Assembly (NCBI RefSeq): GCF_044759095.2
Contig: NZ_JBIYSM020000033.1
Coordinates: 1 to 54,102 of the forward strand
Origin: JBIYSM02 sp044759095
GTDB lineage: Bacteria > Bacillota > Bacilli > Brevibacillales > Brevibacillaceae
Length of the DNA: 54,102 bases
Reading direction: 5' to 3'
A program made the translations under genes and the position numbers. The stretch's first letter is position 1; every line of letters begins with the position of its first letter. This document shows, piece after piece, positions 13,672 through 22,290 of this stretch. The notes under the pieces were generated by a model. The model did no database searches, was not told the DNA's origin, and saw only the letters and a list, made by a program, of their open reading frames with translations.

Positions 13672-15099
13672 ATGGGGCGTAAACCAATTTACAACAAAGT
13701 GTACAATCAACTTCGCTACCAAATATTAAGCGGCGAGCTCCCAATTGGATCCTCTCTTCCGCCGGAACGAAAACTGGCGGAGCAGCTGGGGGTAAGCAGA
13801 AACACCGTTGTGCGGGCCTACAGTGAATTGGAAGCAGAGGGATTTGTTGCCGGACGAATGGGCAGCGGCCGATACGTGGAAGCAGTACCGCCATCCGCCT
13901 CCTGTTCCCGTTACGACTGGAACACCAGTTATGCCTACGAAAGCCTGAACGCCTATCCCTCTCATATGGCGGATCTGCTGTCCGTGGGTGACACGTACCC
14001 CAATACAATCAACTTTGCACAAGGACACGGAGGGAAGCATACTCTCGCCTCCTCCGGATTTATCGATTATGTGAAGGCAGCGGCGGAAAAGTTGGGCTCC
14101 TACTATTTTGCCTCTGTTCAGGGACACCCCCAGCTGAGGGAAGAGATCGTCAAGTTGATGAACATGGAGCAAATCTCGTCTCCTGACCAGGTAGTGGTCA
14201 CCAGCGGCTCCCAGGAAGGACTCTATTTTATCGCCACCCTGCTGGCAAAGCCGGGCGATTGGATCGTCACCGAAATGCCAACCTATTTTGGGTCGCTTCA
14301 GCTGTTTCAATCGCTTGGCATGCAGGTGATCCCTATTCCCCTGGATGAGGAAGGCATGCGCATTGACGTGCTGGAAGGTGTGTTGGCGCGCTATCAACCG
14401 CGCTTCATCTACACCGTGCCGACGTTTCACAATCCGACAGGGTACACGCTTTCGCTCGCCCGGCGAAAACAACTGCTGGCGTTAAGCGATCGCTATCGCC
14501 TGCCGATCGTGGAAGACGACGCCTACCGCCACCTTCATTTGGCACAGGAACCCCCTCCGCCACTAAAGTCACTGGATCAGAGCGGCAACGTCATCTATCT
14601 GAACACCTTTTCCAAGATGCTGTTTCCGGGACTGCGGGTCGGATGGGTGGCAGCCAGCCGTCCGTTTGCGCAGCTTATGACCCGCATGAAGGAGTTGTCC
14701 ATCACAACCAACATGCTGGGGCAGCAGGCTCTGGCTACCTACCTGCGGGATCAGGCTCTTGCTCCCCATCTGGCCAAAGCCCGGCTGGCGTACACGGAGC
14801 AGGCTGACATCATGGAGAAGCACCTGGCCGCCTTGCAACCGTACGGCGTAACATACGAGAAGCCGGAGGGCGGTTTCTACTTTTGGGTATGCATGCCCGA
14901 GGAAATCAACACCCGCAAGCTCATGCAGGAGTGCAGGTCACTAGGCGTTTCCTTTACCTGCGGCGACATGTTTCTCCTGCGGGAGGCGGAACAGCGCTTT
15001 ATCCGTCTCTGTTTTACCCACGAACGGCCGGAGCAGATTGAGCGGGGCATGGCTCTGCTCGCTCACGTCCTGGAATCGCGAAAGGAGCACCTTGTATGA
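13672..15099 (+). CDS. MocR-type regulator: GntR HTH fused to aminotransferase domain
   Basis: The 475-residue protein has a winged-helix GntR domain at about 5-75 (PIYNKVYNQLRYQILSGELP, then LGVSRNTVVRAYSELEAEGF). It is followed by a fold-type I PLP domain to the end. The PLP lysine is in TFSKMLFPGLRVGW, and other PLP contacts are TSGSQEGL, FHNPTGYT and VEDDAY. MocR proteins sense an amino acid or PLP through the aminotransferase-like domain and usually regulate neighbours. Its stop overlaps the azlC start by four bases (ATGA), so it most likely governs azlCD. ATG 13672 has AGAGG 7 bases upstream. Confidence 0.9.
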   Translation: MGRKPIYNKVYNQLRYQILSGELPIGSSLPPERKLAEQLGVSRNTVVRAYSELEAEGFVAGRMGSGRYVEAVPPSASCSRYDWNTSYAYESLNAYPSHMADLLSVGDTYPNTINFAQGHGGKHTLASSGFIDYVKAAAEKLGSYYFASVQGHPQLREEIVKLMNMEQISSPDQVVVTSGSQEGLYFIATLLAKPGDWIVTEMPTYFGSLQLFQSLGMQVIPIPLDEEGMRIDVLEGVLARYQPRFIYTVPTFHNPTGYTLSLARRKQLLALSDRYRLPIVEDDAYRHLHLAQEPPPPLKSLDQSGNVIYLNTFSKMLFPGLRVGWVAASRPFAQLMTRMKELSITTNMLGQQALATYLRDQALAPHLAKARLAYTEQADIMEKHLAALQPYGVTYEKPEGGFYFWVCMPEEINTRKLMQECRSLGVSFTCGDMFLLREAEQRFIRLCFTHERPEQIERGMALLAHVLESRKEHLV

Positions 15100-15836
15100 A
15101 GAGTTCTCATCTCCCCTCCTGGCGTCAGGGAGTGATCGACGCGCTGCCGATTACCGTCAGCATCGTTTTATTCGGAGCCATTTTTGGCATGCTCTCCCTG
15201 CAAACCGGACTAAGCCCGTGGGAAAGCGTCGCCATGTCATTGATCGTCTACGCTGGTTCTGCCCAGTTCACCGCCCTCTCCATGCTGTCGGAGCAGGCCG
15301 GCATGTGGGCGATCGTGTTGGCGACCTTTTTGTTGAATTCACGCCATTTTTTGATGGGGCTGTCCATGTCGCCGCACTACCAGCGATTCTCTCCCCTGTC
15401 CGTGAACACCCTGGCGTTTTTTCTCACGGATGAGCAGTATGCCATCACCCTGAACCGCTTCCGCCACCATGAAAGCGACATCCGCTACATCGCGGCGGTC
15501 AGCCTCTCGCTCTATGTCGGGTGGTGCGGCGGTACTTTACTTGGAACAGCGGCAGGCCAATGGATCCCGGATCCTGCTTCGCTTGGTCTTGGCTTTAGCT
15601 TTACCGCCATGTTTCTCGCCCTGGCCTACTACCAGTTGATCTCGCCGATTCGGATCGCTGCCTTTTTGCTCTGCGGCGCACTTGCCGTGGGTCTGGCGTT
15701 GGTGCTGCCCAGCGGTCTGCACCTGCTGGCAGCCGGTCTGGTTGCCTTTGCCATCGGGTATGCGCAGCCTGCGCCCGATTCGGATGATCAGGTTGAGGCG
15801 CAGCCGAAAGGGAAACAGGAGGTGGAATCAGCGTGA
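15096..15836 (+). CDS. azlC: AzlC family permease (branched-chain amino acid export, large subunit)
   Basis: This membrane protein of 246 residues has the AzlC signature near the N-terminus (ALPITVSIVLFGAIFGMLS, then SLIVYAGSAQFTALSML), followed by LLNSRHFLMGLS and FFLTDEQYA. AzlC with AzlD exports branched-chain amino acids or their analogues in B. subtilis and Corynebacterium (BrnFE). Its start overlaps the MocR stop, and its stop overlaps the azlD start (GTGA), giving a tight three-gene unit with likely translational coupling. The exported substrate here is inferred from family only. Confidence 0.9.
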   Translation: MKSSHLPSWRQGVIDALPITVSIVLFGAIFGMLSLQTGLSPWESVAMSLIVYAGSAQFTALSMLSEQAGMWAIVLATFLLNSRHFLMGLSMSPHYQRFSPLSVNTLAFFLTDEQYAITLNRFRHHESDIRYIAAVSLSLYVGWCGGTLLGTAAGQWIPDPASLGLGFSFTAMFLALAYYQLISPIRIAAFLLCGALAVGLALVLPSGLHLLAAGLVAFAIGYAQPAPDSDDQVEAQPKGKQEVESA

Positions 15837-16147
15837 AGATCCTGTTGTTGTATCTAGGTATGGCGGCCGTCACTTATCTGACCCGCCGCGCTTTTCTGCG
15901 CTTGCCCAGCCGATTGCTATCCCCTCGATTGAAAAACGGTCTGACGTTTATCCCGGTAGGCATTTTCGCAGCATTGATCTTTCCGTCGCTGTTCGTGCAG
16001 AACGGACAGCTTGTCTTCCAACCGCTGTTCCTCGTGGCCGGCGTCGTCTGTCTGGTGGCGATGGCCATCAGCCGCAATGTCTTTGTCAGTTTCGGAGTCA
16101 GTCTTGCCCTGGTCGTCTTGGTATCGATCGGCGTCATTCCCGTATAA
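15833..16147 (+). CDS. azlD: AzlD family small permease subunit
   Basis: This 104-residue protein has three or four hydrophobic helices and the AzlD pattern: YLTRRAFLRLPSRLLSPRLKNGLTFIPVGIFAALIFPSLF-like N-terminal half and a C-terminal VVCLVAMAISRNVFVSFGVSLA. The start is GTG 15833, overlapping the azlC stop. It works as the partner of AzlC in the cytoplasmic membrane. No convincing terminator follows; instead the left arm of a terminator found later (16761) occurs at 16161. Confidence 0.88.
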   Translation: MKILLLYLGMAAVTYLTRRAFLRLPSRLLSPRLKNGLTFIPVGIFAALIFPSLFVQNGQLVFQPLFLVAGVVCLVAMAISRNVFVSFGVSLALVVLVSIGVIPV

Positions 16148-16160
16148 AGAGGCCTGACCA

Positions 16161-16173
16161 ACCGCGTAGAATG
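16161..16173 (+). repeat. Lone copy of a terminator arm after azlD
   Basis: CCAACCGCGTAGA here is the exact reverse complement of the right arm of the terminator after cheW (TCTACGCGGTTGG, 16780-16792), and both copies continue ATG. No local pairing partner is visible. It may be the remnant of a terminator that once followed azlD. Confidence 0.4.
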
Positions 16174-16272
16174 GACTTTTGCACGTTGTTCGAAAATCTC
16201 TCTCCTGCTGTTTGTCCATGGTAAAATACGGGTATAGGAAACAAGGAAGAACGTTATCGGGGAGGACTCATG

Positions 16273-16749
16273 ATGGAGACATTAAAGCACTACGGAGGGG
16301 CCCAATGGGAATTGGAAGGGGATACGGTCCAATCCATCCTGTTCAAGATGGGGAACGAGTACTACGGCCTGCCGATTTCGCTGGTAAAGGAAATTATCAA
16401 GCCGCTTCCGATTACCAAGTTCCCCAAATCGCCTCCGTTTGTCGAAGGCGTAATTGACCTGAGGGGACGGATTTTGCCGATTATCAATCTGCGCAAACTG
16501 TTCGGTCTGGAACCGCTGCCGCTGACAGACGACAGCCGTTTTGTCGATCTGCAAATGGACAGTCTGAGCATCGGTGTAGTCGTGGACGCGGTGTCAGAGG
16601 TAATCCGGCTCTCGCGCAAGCAGATTGAACCCGCTCCGCCGATCGTGGCCGGAGTAGAGGGCAAGTACCTGAGTGGCATAGCGAGAATGGATGACAAACT
16701 GATTCTATTGCTCGATCTGGATGAGATTTTTGCCCCGTGGAAAAAATAA
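16273..16749 (+). CDS. cheW: CheW-like chemotaxis adaptor
   Basis: This single CheW domain has 158 residues. Typical segments are ILFKMGNEYYGLPISLVKEII, the GVIDLRGRILPIINLRKLFG core, VGVVVDAVSEVIRL-like strand and IARMDDKLILLLDLDEIF at the end. CheW links chemoreceptors to the kinase CheA at the membrane. It lies alone here rather than in a chemotaxis operon, so it may serve a particular receptor set or be an orphan. Two ATGs (16270, 16273) follow GGGGAGG; the second has the better spacing. A strong terminator follows. Confidence 0.9.
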   Translation: METLKHYGGAQWELEGDTVQSILFKMGNEYYGLPISLVKEIIKPLPITKFPKSPPFVEGVIDLRGRILPIINLRKLFGLEPLPLTDDSRFVDLQMDSLSIGVVVDAVSEVIRLSRKQIEPAPPIVAGVEGKYLSGIARMDDKLILLLDLDEIFAPWKK

Positions 16750-16760
16750 CCCAAACGAGA

Positions 16761-16792
16761 CCGACCGCGTAGAATGAGCTCTACGCGGTTGG
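16761..16792 (+). terminator. Terminator of cheW
   Basis: CCGACCGCGTAGA (16761-16773) pairs with TCTACGCGGTTGG (16780-16792), with one G-T pair, followed by seven T residues. Confidence 0.9.
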
Positions 16793-16817
16793 TTTTTTTC
16801 CGTGAAGGAAAGTTTTT

Positions 16818-17510
16818 TTACTCCCGACCGCCGCTCGCCAGATAGGAGTAGTTGACCCACATCATTTCTTCGATTCCAAGAATCTCTTTAAACAGATCGA
16901 CAGAGTCGTACAGCAGCGAACCGCCCGTATCCTCGTCGATGTCGGTCAAAAGCTGAAGATCAAACAGGGAACGAAGCTGCTGCACCTGTTTGGGGCCGAC
17001 GAAACGCCCAAAGCAGTGAGGACGAAAGCGTTTGAGTCCCTTCAACACTTCCTGCCGATAGTACTCCGAGTGGACAACCCGGTCCAGAATGTCTTCGTAC
17101 TGCTGGCGCACCTCATCGTTTTCCACAATCTCTTCGATCAGATCGATATCGGGATACAGAAGGGCAAACTCCGACTCCGCCATCTCCACTTCCAGGGAGT
17201 AGCTGATCGTTGCCGATGATACCTCGTACCCACCGTCAAACAGCCGAAACCCCCATCCGCTGTCTTCTGAGTCGTGAAACCAGAGAAGCGGTACGCACTG
17301 GCTGGAAAGCTGAAGCAAAAAATGCAGCGTCTGTGCTGTCTCAATCCACTCGTCCTGCAGAAAGAACGCGTTCCACTCACTGTTCACGTTTTTGTGAAAG
17401 TAGGGCTGTCGGGATTTGGGCAGCGCATTCAGCACCTTCGGCTCATACTTGCGTGGGTATAGAACTCCGGTAGTAAACTCACCCATGAATTTTCCACCGC
17501 TTTCCGGCAA
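16818..17510 (-). CDS. Conserved hypothetical protein, about 222-230 aa
   Basis: This soluble acidic protein contains VLYPRKYEPKVLNALPKSRQ near the N-terminus and SLEVEMAESEFALLYPDIDLIE in the middle, and ends WVNYSYLASGGRE. No domain is recognised. The start is uncertain: TTG 17510 has GAGGT 4-5 bases upstream, whereas ATG 17486 has GGTGG 7 bases upstream and would give 222 residues. It is the last gene of a minus-strand cluster running surE, 18902 gene, 18272 gene, thpR, this gene. Confidence 0.7.
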   Translation of the reverse strand: MPESGGKFMGEFTTGVLYPRKYEPKVLNALPKSRQPYFHKNVNSEWNAFFLQDEWIETAQTLHFLLQLSSQCVPLLWFHDSEDSGWGFRLFDGGYEVSSATISYSLEVEMAESEFALLYPDIDLIEEIVENDEVRQQYEDILDRVVHSEYYRQEVLKGLKRFRPHCFGRFVGPKQVQQLRSLFDLQLLTDIDEDTGGSLLYDSVDLFKEILGIEEMMWVNYSYLASGGRE

Positions 17511-17587
17511 AATGACCTCTTCTCTTTTTTACCCGCTGCGGGTCTGGTGAAACGCACCTCTTCTTTATCAGTCTATTCACCAGGAGG

Positions 17588-18166
17588 TCATTCCTTTCCA
17601 CCTTTACCAAACACACCGGTGTGAATTACGGTGTGAATCGCTCCTTTTGGCTGAAGCTCCGAACGATACAGGTGTACCCTCCCTACTCGCCACTGCGGCG
17701 GCTGCTCGATGAGGAAACGTTCATTCCACTCGTACAGAGGAAGACCGTCCTCCCCCGCATGCGGGCCGCGGGCCAGCGTGATGTGCGGACGATACTCCCG
17801 TTTGTCGTAGCTGAGACCGGGATGAAGGTCAAATCGCTTGCCCAACAGCATATGGAGCTGTTGAAGCGCCTTGATTTGCCCGCGCAATCCCAACCAGAGC
17901 ACGCGAGGTTTTTGCGGATGCGGAAAGGCGCCGAAGTGCCCCAGTTCCAGGGTAAACGGTTCGATGATGGTGCTGACGATGTCCAGATCTTCCTGCAGTC
18001 GCGGCAGGAAAGCTTCCTCCACCTCGCCGAGAAAATGGAGCGTCAAATGCAGATTATGAAGCGGCTGCCAGCGATCTGCCCGGACAAGCTGCCGCAATGC
18101 GCGTTGGATACTGCCGAGGTATTCTACCGCATCATCCGGGATGTCCAGTGCCACAAACAAGCGCAT
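17588..18166 (-). CDS. thpR: RNA 2',3'-cyclic phosphodiesterase ThpR (2'-5' RNA ligase family)
   Basis: This 192-residue 2H-superfamily enzyme has both catalytic motifs intact: HLTLHFLG (H40, T42) and HITLAR (H128, T130). ThpR opens 2',3'-cyclic phosphates on RNA ends and can reversibly ligate tRNA halves in vitro. The N-terminal MRLFVALDIPDDAVEYL is typical. An AAGGAGG lies 12 bases before ATG 18166, which is long spacing. It sits downstream of surE and two unknown genes on the same strand, a grouping that suggests nucleotide or RNA-end metabolism. Contrast with the YjcG-like relative at 630, whose first motif is lost. Confidence 0.92.
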   Translation of the reverse strand: MRLFVALDIPDDAVEYLGSIQRALRQLVRADRWQPLHNLHLTLHFLGEVEEAFLPRLQEDLDIVSTIIEPFTLELGHFGAFPHPQKPRVLWLGLRGQIKALQQLHMLLGKRFDLHPGLSYDKREYRPHITLARGPHAGEDGLPLYEWNERFLIEQPPQWRVGRVHLYRSELQPKGAIHTVIHTGVFGKGGKE

Positions 18167-18217
18167 GTCGTTAGGTTGCCTCCTTGCTCATATGATCCGG
18201 ACGGGGATGAAAAAAGG

Positions 18218-18245
18218 CCCTCCGAGGTCGGGGAGCCGTCACTTT
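18218..18245 (-). terminator. Terminator-like hairpin before thpR
   Basis: On the minus strand, GGCTCC and GGAG-GGCC pair imperfectly around GACCTC and are followed by six T residues. It would stop part of the transcript of the 18272 gene before thpR. Confidence 0.45.
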
Positions 18246-18271
18246 TTCACTCGTGGTTTTGGTGGACATTG

Positions 18272-18760
18272 TCACGCTGCCAAGACCTTACCGGTTAGAA
18301 TTCCCAGTACGAAGCGGGTGTATTCGTACAGGTCGCCGGATTCCGGTCGATAAACAAACGACAAAGACAGTTCCACGTGGCCCACATGTCCGGCCGGCGG
18401 GATGTTCCAGAAGAGGTCGACGTCCCCGGAAAAGATTTCTTCAATGCGCTGCTTCTTGCTCTCAATGTCCAGTCCGGGATCGTAGGACAATGAAAATTTC
18501 ATGCTTACGGGGAACGGTTCACACTGCGAGATCTGTTCATTCTGAAACTGCAGTTTGCCGCGGATGGCCACAACACCTGCCTCTCCCCACAAGGTGTAGT
18601 CCAGGAGCGCCTGAAAGTGCGGATGTACGTGAAGCTCCAGCGAAGGGAATCCGCCCTCGATCCGCAGCGAGAAACGTTTGGCCAGTTGGTCTACCTCCGC
18701 TTGAAAACAACGGGCGTGGTTGGAAACAACTTCAAACAGATAGGGTTGAACAGAGTACAT
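18272..18760 (-). CDS. Hypothetical protein, 162 aa
   Basis: This soluble protein begins MYSVQPYLFEVVSNHARCFQ. It alternates hydrophobic and polar residues in a way that predicts mostly beta strands (LELHVHPHFQALLDYTL, VVAIRGKLQFQNEQ, HVELSLSFVYRPESGDLYEY). No family is recognised. ATG 18760 is chosen because GAGAGGTGA ends five bases upstream. It lies between the 18902 gene and thpR, with a 140-base gap on its upstream side that probably holds its own promoter. Confidence 0.65.
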   Translation of the reverse strand: MYSVQPYLFEVVSNHARCFQAEVDQLAKRFSLRIEGGFPSLELHVHPHFQALLDYTLWGEAGVVAIRGKLQFQNEQISQCEPFPVSMKFSLSYDPGLDIESKKQRIEEIFSGDVDLFWNIPPAGHVGHVELSLSFVYRPESGDLYEYTRFVLGILTGKVLAA

Positions 18761-18901
18761 CCTCGTCACCTCTCCCAGTCAATGGTTCTGTCCCTTCCTA
18801 TTCGGATTTTCGCTTGTCGTTTCCTTTGTTGAAAGTTGACTAGTTTTACCATATTTTCGCGAAGGAGCAAACATTCCTCACTTTGGTTAAGTCAGAATGT
18901 T

Positions 18902-19939
18902 TCAGCAATAGGGGTTGGATAAGTGAGATAAAGTGCGAGCGTGAAGCGCAGCCAAATGACGCTGTGTCTCTTCATCCAGCTCAAGATGGTACAGTTTCCC
19001 GGATTCGTAGCGCAGAATCGGGTAGGCACCGATCGACAGCGGCACTCCTTCCTGCGTTTCCACAAACTCGGGGAGAGCGAACAGGAATCGGGTGAACGGG
19101 TTGGCCTCGTCCTCCGAAGTGTGAACCACCTCAAACAGATCAAACAGGCCGGGCGTGACAAACAGATACAAAAGCTCTCCCAGCTCCGCCGCCCAGACGG
19201 TAAAGGAGGAGGAACGCACTTCGCTGCGGGAATGGCGGCGCATGACCCAGACCGCCTGCTGAATGGTGCTCATCAACAGCTGCTGAGCCTTGTCCTCTCC
19301 GAGCTTCTCCCGCATACGACCGTAACGGAGGATGTACGCAACGCCTTCTGCAGTCAGTGTCTCGTCTGCCAGCGCTGTCGCCGGGATCGATGCAATGGCC
19401 TCTTCCCGTACCTCCGCCTCCTGCGGGAGAGCCTCCTCTGTGCCGTCGTACAGGTGGCGTATGTATCCTTCTGCCCGCGCCGCTTCTCCCGGGGTAAAGG
19501 TGATCGCTTCCGTATAAATGTGGGTGATCCGACCATCCTCAAAAGCGAAGTAGTGGAGCGGCGTCTCCGGCTGCTCCAGTACCTGCAGCGCCATGTAGCG
19601 GTCCTCCGCTTTTTTGATGTCGAACTTCAAGGGAAAGCCGAGGGGGTTGAGCGGATCTGTCAACGTCCAGATAATGGCCAGCAGGTGGTTCCGATACGTT
19701 TTGAACTCCACGGATACCGCATCACGGGTCGATTCACTGAAGGCGTCTACGCTTTCAAAGACGAGAAAAAGCTCGACCCCTCCCTCCCCGTTTACTCTGG
19801 CAAAATAAGGCAGACCTTCCCCTTCGACCAGCCGGTACAGGTCCGCAAAGCGGTCGCGATCCAGCACCTCTCCCAGTGTTTCCGCGGAAGGGGAAGCAAG
19901 CGAGGAATCAGGGGAAATCTGCGGACGAAACTGGCTCAT
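18902..19939 (-). CDS. Hypothetical protein translationally coupled to surE, 345 aa
   Basis: This is a soluble, strongly acidic protein. It contains a segment FLVFESVDAFSESTRD and a C-terminal half with helices (VAYILRYGRMREKLGEDKAQ, LLMSTIQQAVWVMRRHSRSE). No catalytic motif is recognised. ATG 19939 overlaps the surE stop as ATGA, so the two are probably translated together. An in-frame GTG-type start further upstream (19969) would lie inside surE. The pairing with surE and thpR hints at nucleotide-related housekeeping, but this is inference from position only. Confidence 0.65.
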   Translation of the reverse strand: MSQFRPQISPDSSLASPSAETLGEVLDRDRFADLYRLVEGEGLPYFARVNGEGGVELFLVFESVDAFSESTRDAVSVEFKTYRNHLLAIIWTLTDPLNPLGFPLKFDIKKAEDRYMALQVLEQPETPLHYFAFEDGRITHIYTEAITFTPGEAARAEGYIRHLYDGTEEALPQEAEVREEAIASIPATALADETLTAEGVAYILRYGRMREKLGEDKAQQLLMSTIQQAVWVMRRHSRSEVRSSSFTVWAAELGELLYLFVTPGLFDLFEVVHTSEDEANPFTRFLFALPEFVETQEGVPLSIGAYPILRYESGKLYHLELDEETQRHLAALHARTLSHLSNPYC

Positions 19940-20730
19940 ACTTTCCCCCAGCCCTTCACCACAGACCAATTTGCCACCTGATCCAAAAGCGTCCGGTCCG
20001 TCGAGTCGATGTGAACCGGGGTAACGGTAATATAGCCCCGCTTCAGCTGATGGTAATCGTCTGCCGCTTCCTGATTCAGCCCCTCCGGATATTCCCGCTG
20101 CAGCCAGTAGCCCTCGTCCTCAAAATGGTACTTGTCCTCGTAGTGCGAAAGCGACAAGGGCGCTGCGGAAACACCGCGAATGTCCGCAGGTTTGCGGTGG
20201 GGAATGTTCACGTTCCAAAAGACGTCGGCAGGCAGTACCTGCTGTTTGGCCTGAGCGAGAAAGGTTTGCAAAAGCGGTCGGATGATTTCACCTACCTGAC
20301 CGTAATCATCCTGCGCATTCCAGTTGTCGTACGACAAGGCCACACCAGGCACGCCCAGGATGACCGCCTCACGGGCGCCGCTGCAGGTTCCGGAGTAATA
20401 GATGTCCCGTCCCAGATTGGTTCCCACGTTGATGCCGGAGAAGACAATGTCCGGCTTTGTTCCTTCTTCGAACAGCAGGTAATAGGCTGCCTTCACACAA
20501 TCGGCCGGGTTTCCGTTCACCGCCCAGGCTTTTACCGGCAAACCGTAAAACGGATGGGGGGTGGGATTAAGTGCAGTCCGATAGGTAACGCCGTGCCCGA
20601 CCCCGCTTTTCTCCTCCGCGGGTGCCACCACGTATACCTCCGCGCCGTCCAGCGTCAACAGCGTTTCCACCAGGCGCAAAATGCCCTGGGCTTCAATTCC
20701 GTCATCGTTTGTCACAAGTATTCGTTGCAT
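19936..20730 (-). CDS. surE: 5'/3'-nucleotidase SurE
   Basis: The 264-residue protein has the SurE signature at the N-terminus, ILVTNDDGIEAQGI (residues 3-16, metal-binding Asp-Asp), then VVAPAEEKSGVGHGVT, VNGNPADCVKAA and FSGINVGTNLGRDIYYSGTCSGAREA. SurE is a divalent-metal survival nucleotidase that removes 3' or 5' phosphates from nucleotides and short polyphosphate. ATG 20730 has GGAGG 8 bases upstream; an earlier in-frame ATG at 20745 overlaps that site. It heads a minus-strand cluster with thpR and three unknown genes. The overlap with the next gene is four bases. Confidence 0.95.
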   Translation of the reverse strand: MQRILVTNDDGIEAQGILRLVETLLTLDGAEVYVVAPAEEKSGVGHGVTYRTALNPTPHPFYGLPVKAWAVNGNPADCVKAAYYLLFEEGTKPDIVFSGINVGTNLGRDIYYSGTCSGAREAVILGVPGVALSYDNWNAQDDYGQVGEIIRPLLQTFLAQAKQQVLPADVFWNVNIPHRKPADIRGVSAAPLSLSHYEDKYHFEDEGYWLQREYPEGLNQEAADDYHQLKRGYITVTPVHIDSTDRTLLDQVANWSVVKGWGKV

Positions 20731-20805
20731 CTGGCGTTCCTCCATTCATCGTGGGCGCTGCTATTCTACGTTATTGTACCAAAAAAAAGAAAAAAGGGCC
20801 CGATC

Positions 20806-21789
20806 CTAGGATGGAGCCCTGCCTGCATTCTTAAACACACGCCCGTAACCGCGAAGGATTTGCCGGCCGCGGCCTTTGTTTTGATTCGCCAACATCAAGG
20901 CGTACAGGCCTGAGATGTGCGCTGCAGCCATGGATGTGCCGTCCAGCACCCGATAGGTCCCGTTCGTCCAGGTTGATTTGATACCCACACCGGGGGCGAC
21001 GACATTCATGCCTCTTCCGCGAGAACTGAAGGAGGCCAGCTTGTTCTCCTTGTCGATGGCGCCGACTGCCACCACTTCTTTGTAGGCGGCCGGATATTCG
21101 AGCGCCCCGCCGTTGTTGCCTGCAGACGCAACCATGATGATACCTGCCCGAGCCGCCTGTTTGATGGCGTTTTGCATGGCGTAGTTGTTTTCCGATGTCC
21201 CAAAACTCATATTGATGATGTGCATCCCGTTCTCGACTGCCCAGTTGATGCCTTCCACAATGTCAGCGATGGAGGCTGTGCCGTCCGGGCCAAAAGCGCG
21301 GATATCATACAGCTCCACAGCAGGAGCGACGCCGACAATTCCCTTTTTGTTGGCAACGGCAGCAATCGTACCGGCTACATGAGTCCCGTGTCCTTCCATT
21401 TGGGCATAGCCCATGCCTTCGTTGGCAGTGACCAATCTTCCCTTCACCTGCCCCCGCAGGTCGGGATGCCGGCTGGAGATTCCGGTGTCGATCACCGCTA
21501 CCTTGATCCCCTGGCCCTGGGTCTGATTCCAGTAGTTCGGTGCACCGACACGCTCCACACCCCAGGGAACTTCATCGGTCCGATGCAGTCGTACCTGGAC
21601 GTTCTCAGAGACTTGATACTTGTTCTTGCCAATCAGCTTGCGAAATTCTTCTACATCGTCTTCCGGGACAATAACGGTGCGAAGCGCCCCGCACTGCCTC
21701 GTGTTAAGCTTTAACAATTCATTTTTTTTCAAGCAGTCAAGACAGAAGGAAAACGCCTTTTTTGACGGAAACGTAATAAGCTTCTGCAC
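20806..21789 (-). CDS. Subtilisin-like serine protease (S8) without signal peptide
   Basis: The catalytic residues are D101 (VIDTGIS), H134 (GHGTHVAGT), oxyanion N225 (SAGNNG) and S286 (GTSMAAAHISG). The usual TPH after the serine is AAH here. Residues 1-70 resemble an inhibitor-I9-type propeptide (TVIVPEDDVEEFRKLIG) but start MQKLITFPSKKAFSFCLDCL with no signal peptide, so the enzyme is probably cytoplasmic or leaves by another route. GTG 21789 has GGGGGG 8 bases upstream. The length, 327, is close to intracellular subtilases. Targets are unknown. Confidence 0.88.
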   Translation of the reverse strand: MQKLITFPSKKAFSFCLDCLKKNELLKLNTRQCGALRTVIVPEDDVEEFRKLIGKNKYQVSENVQVRLHRTDEVPWGVERVGAPNYWNQTQGQGIKVAVIDTGISSRHPDLRGQVKGRLVTANEGMGYAQMEGHGTHVAGTIAAVANKKGIVGVAPAVELYDIRAFGPDGTASIADIVEGINWAVENGMHIINMSFGTSENNYAMQNAIKQAARAGIIMVASAGNNGGALEYPAAYKEVVAVGAIDKENKLASFSSRGRGMNVVAPGVGIKSTWTNGTYRVLDGTSMAAAHISGLYALMLANQNKGRGRQILRGYGRVFKNAGRAPS

Positions 21790-21864
21790 GCAACGAACCC
21801 CCCGGAGATAATCTGCTCTCCATAAGTGTATGTGCGTAGCAAATGCGGAGAGCTAGGCGAGTGC

Positions 21865-22290
21865 CTATTCTTCCACAATTTGTTTCCAGCGCTCCCGCCA
21901 TTGAATCCCTTCGTAAATCCACTCTTCCACCTGTCGCTGCTTTTCGTCGGATATGCCGAGCAGGCAGGCGATGCGGCGGATTTGGTTCTCTTCCGCAGGC
22001 GACAGCTTGCGGTCCACCAAAGCAATCTTGTACAGCTGTCGCAACAAGGTAAGCTTTTCACTGAGAGCCATATCTGCCATGTCGGCCACAATCAGCTCAG
22101 GACTCTTGGGGTAATCCAGGTCGTCCATCAGAATCTGCCGTTCGCGCAGTGTAAAGTGTTCAGAGTTAACCAGGCCATAAATCCGGCTGGTTTCCTTTTC
22201 CCCCATATAGCCGTCGGCGTGTCCGACGCAAATCATCAGACGGATGGATGTGAACAACATGTGTTTATCTTTGTCTGTCTTTGTGTACAA
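21865..22290 (-). CDS. TerB-like / tellurite-resistance-type helical protein
   Basis: This all-helical protein of about 141 residues has the TerB pattern: RLMICVGHADGYMGEKET, an acidic DxxxGxxE turn near the N-terminus, repeated as LVDRKLSPAEENQIRRIACLLGI in the second half. TerB-like domains bind divalent metal and occur in stress-response complexes. Starts are ambiguous. TTG 22290 has GGGAGG 9 bases upstream. ATG 22260 gives a shorter protein, and TTG 22317 a longer one. Minus-strand TATAAT lies at 22346-22341. No ter gene cluster is next to it. Confidence 0.65.
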   Translation of the reverse strand: MYTKTDKDKHMLFTSIRLMICVGHADGYMGEKETSRIYGLVNSEHFTLRERQILMDDLDYPKSPELIVADMADMALSEKLTLLRQLYKIALVDRKLSPAEENQIRRIACLLGISDEKQRQVEEWIYEGIQWRERWKQIVEE

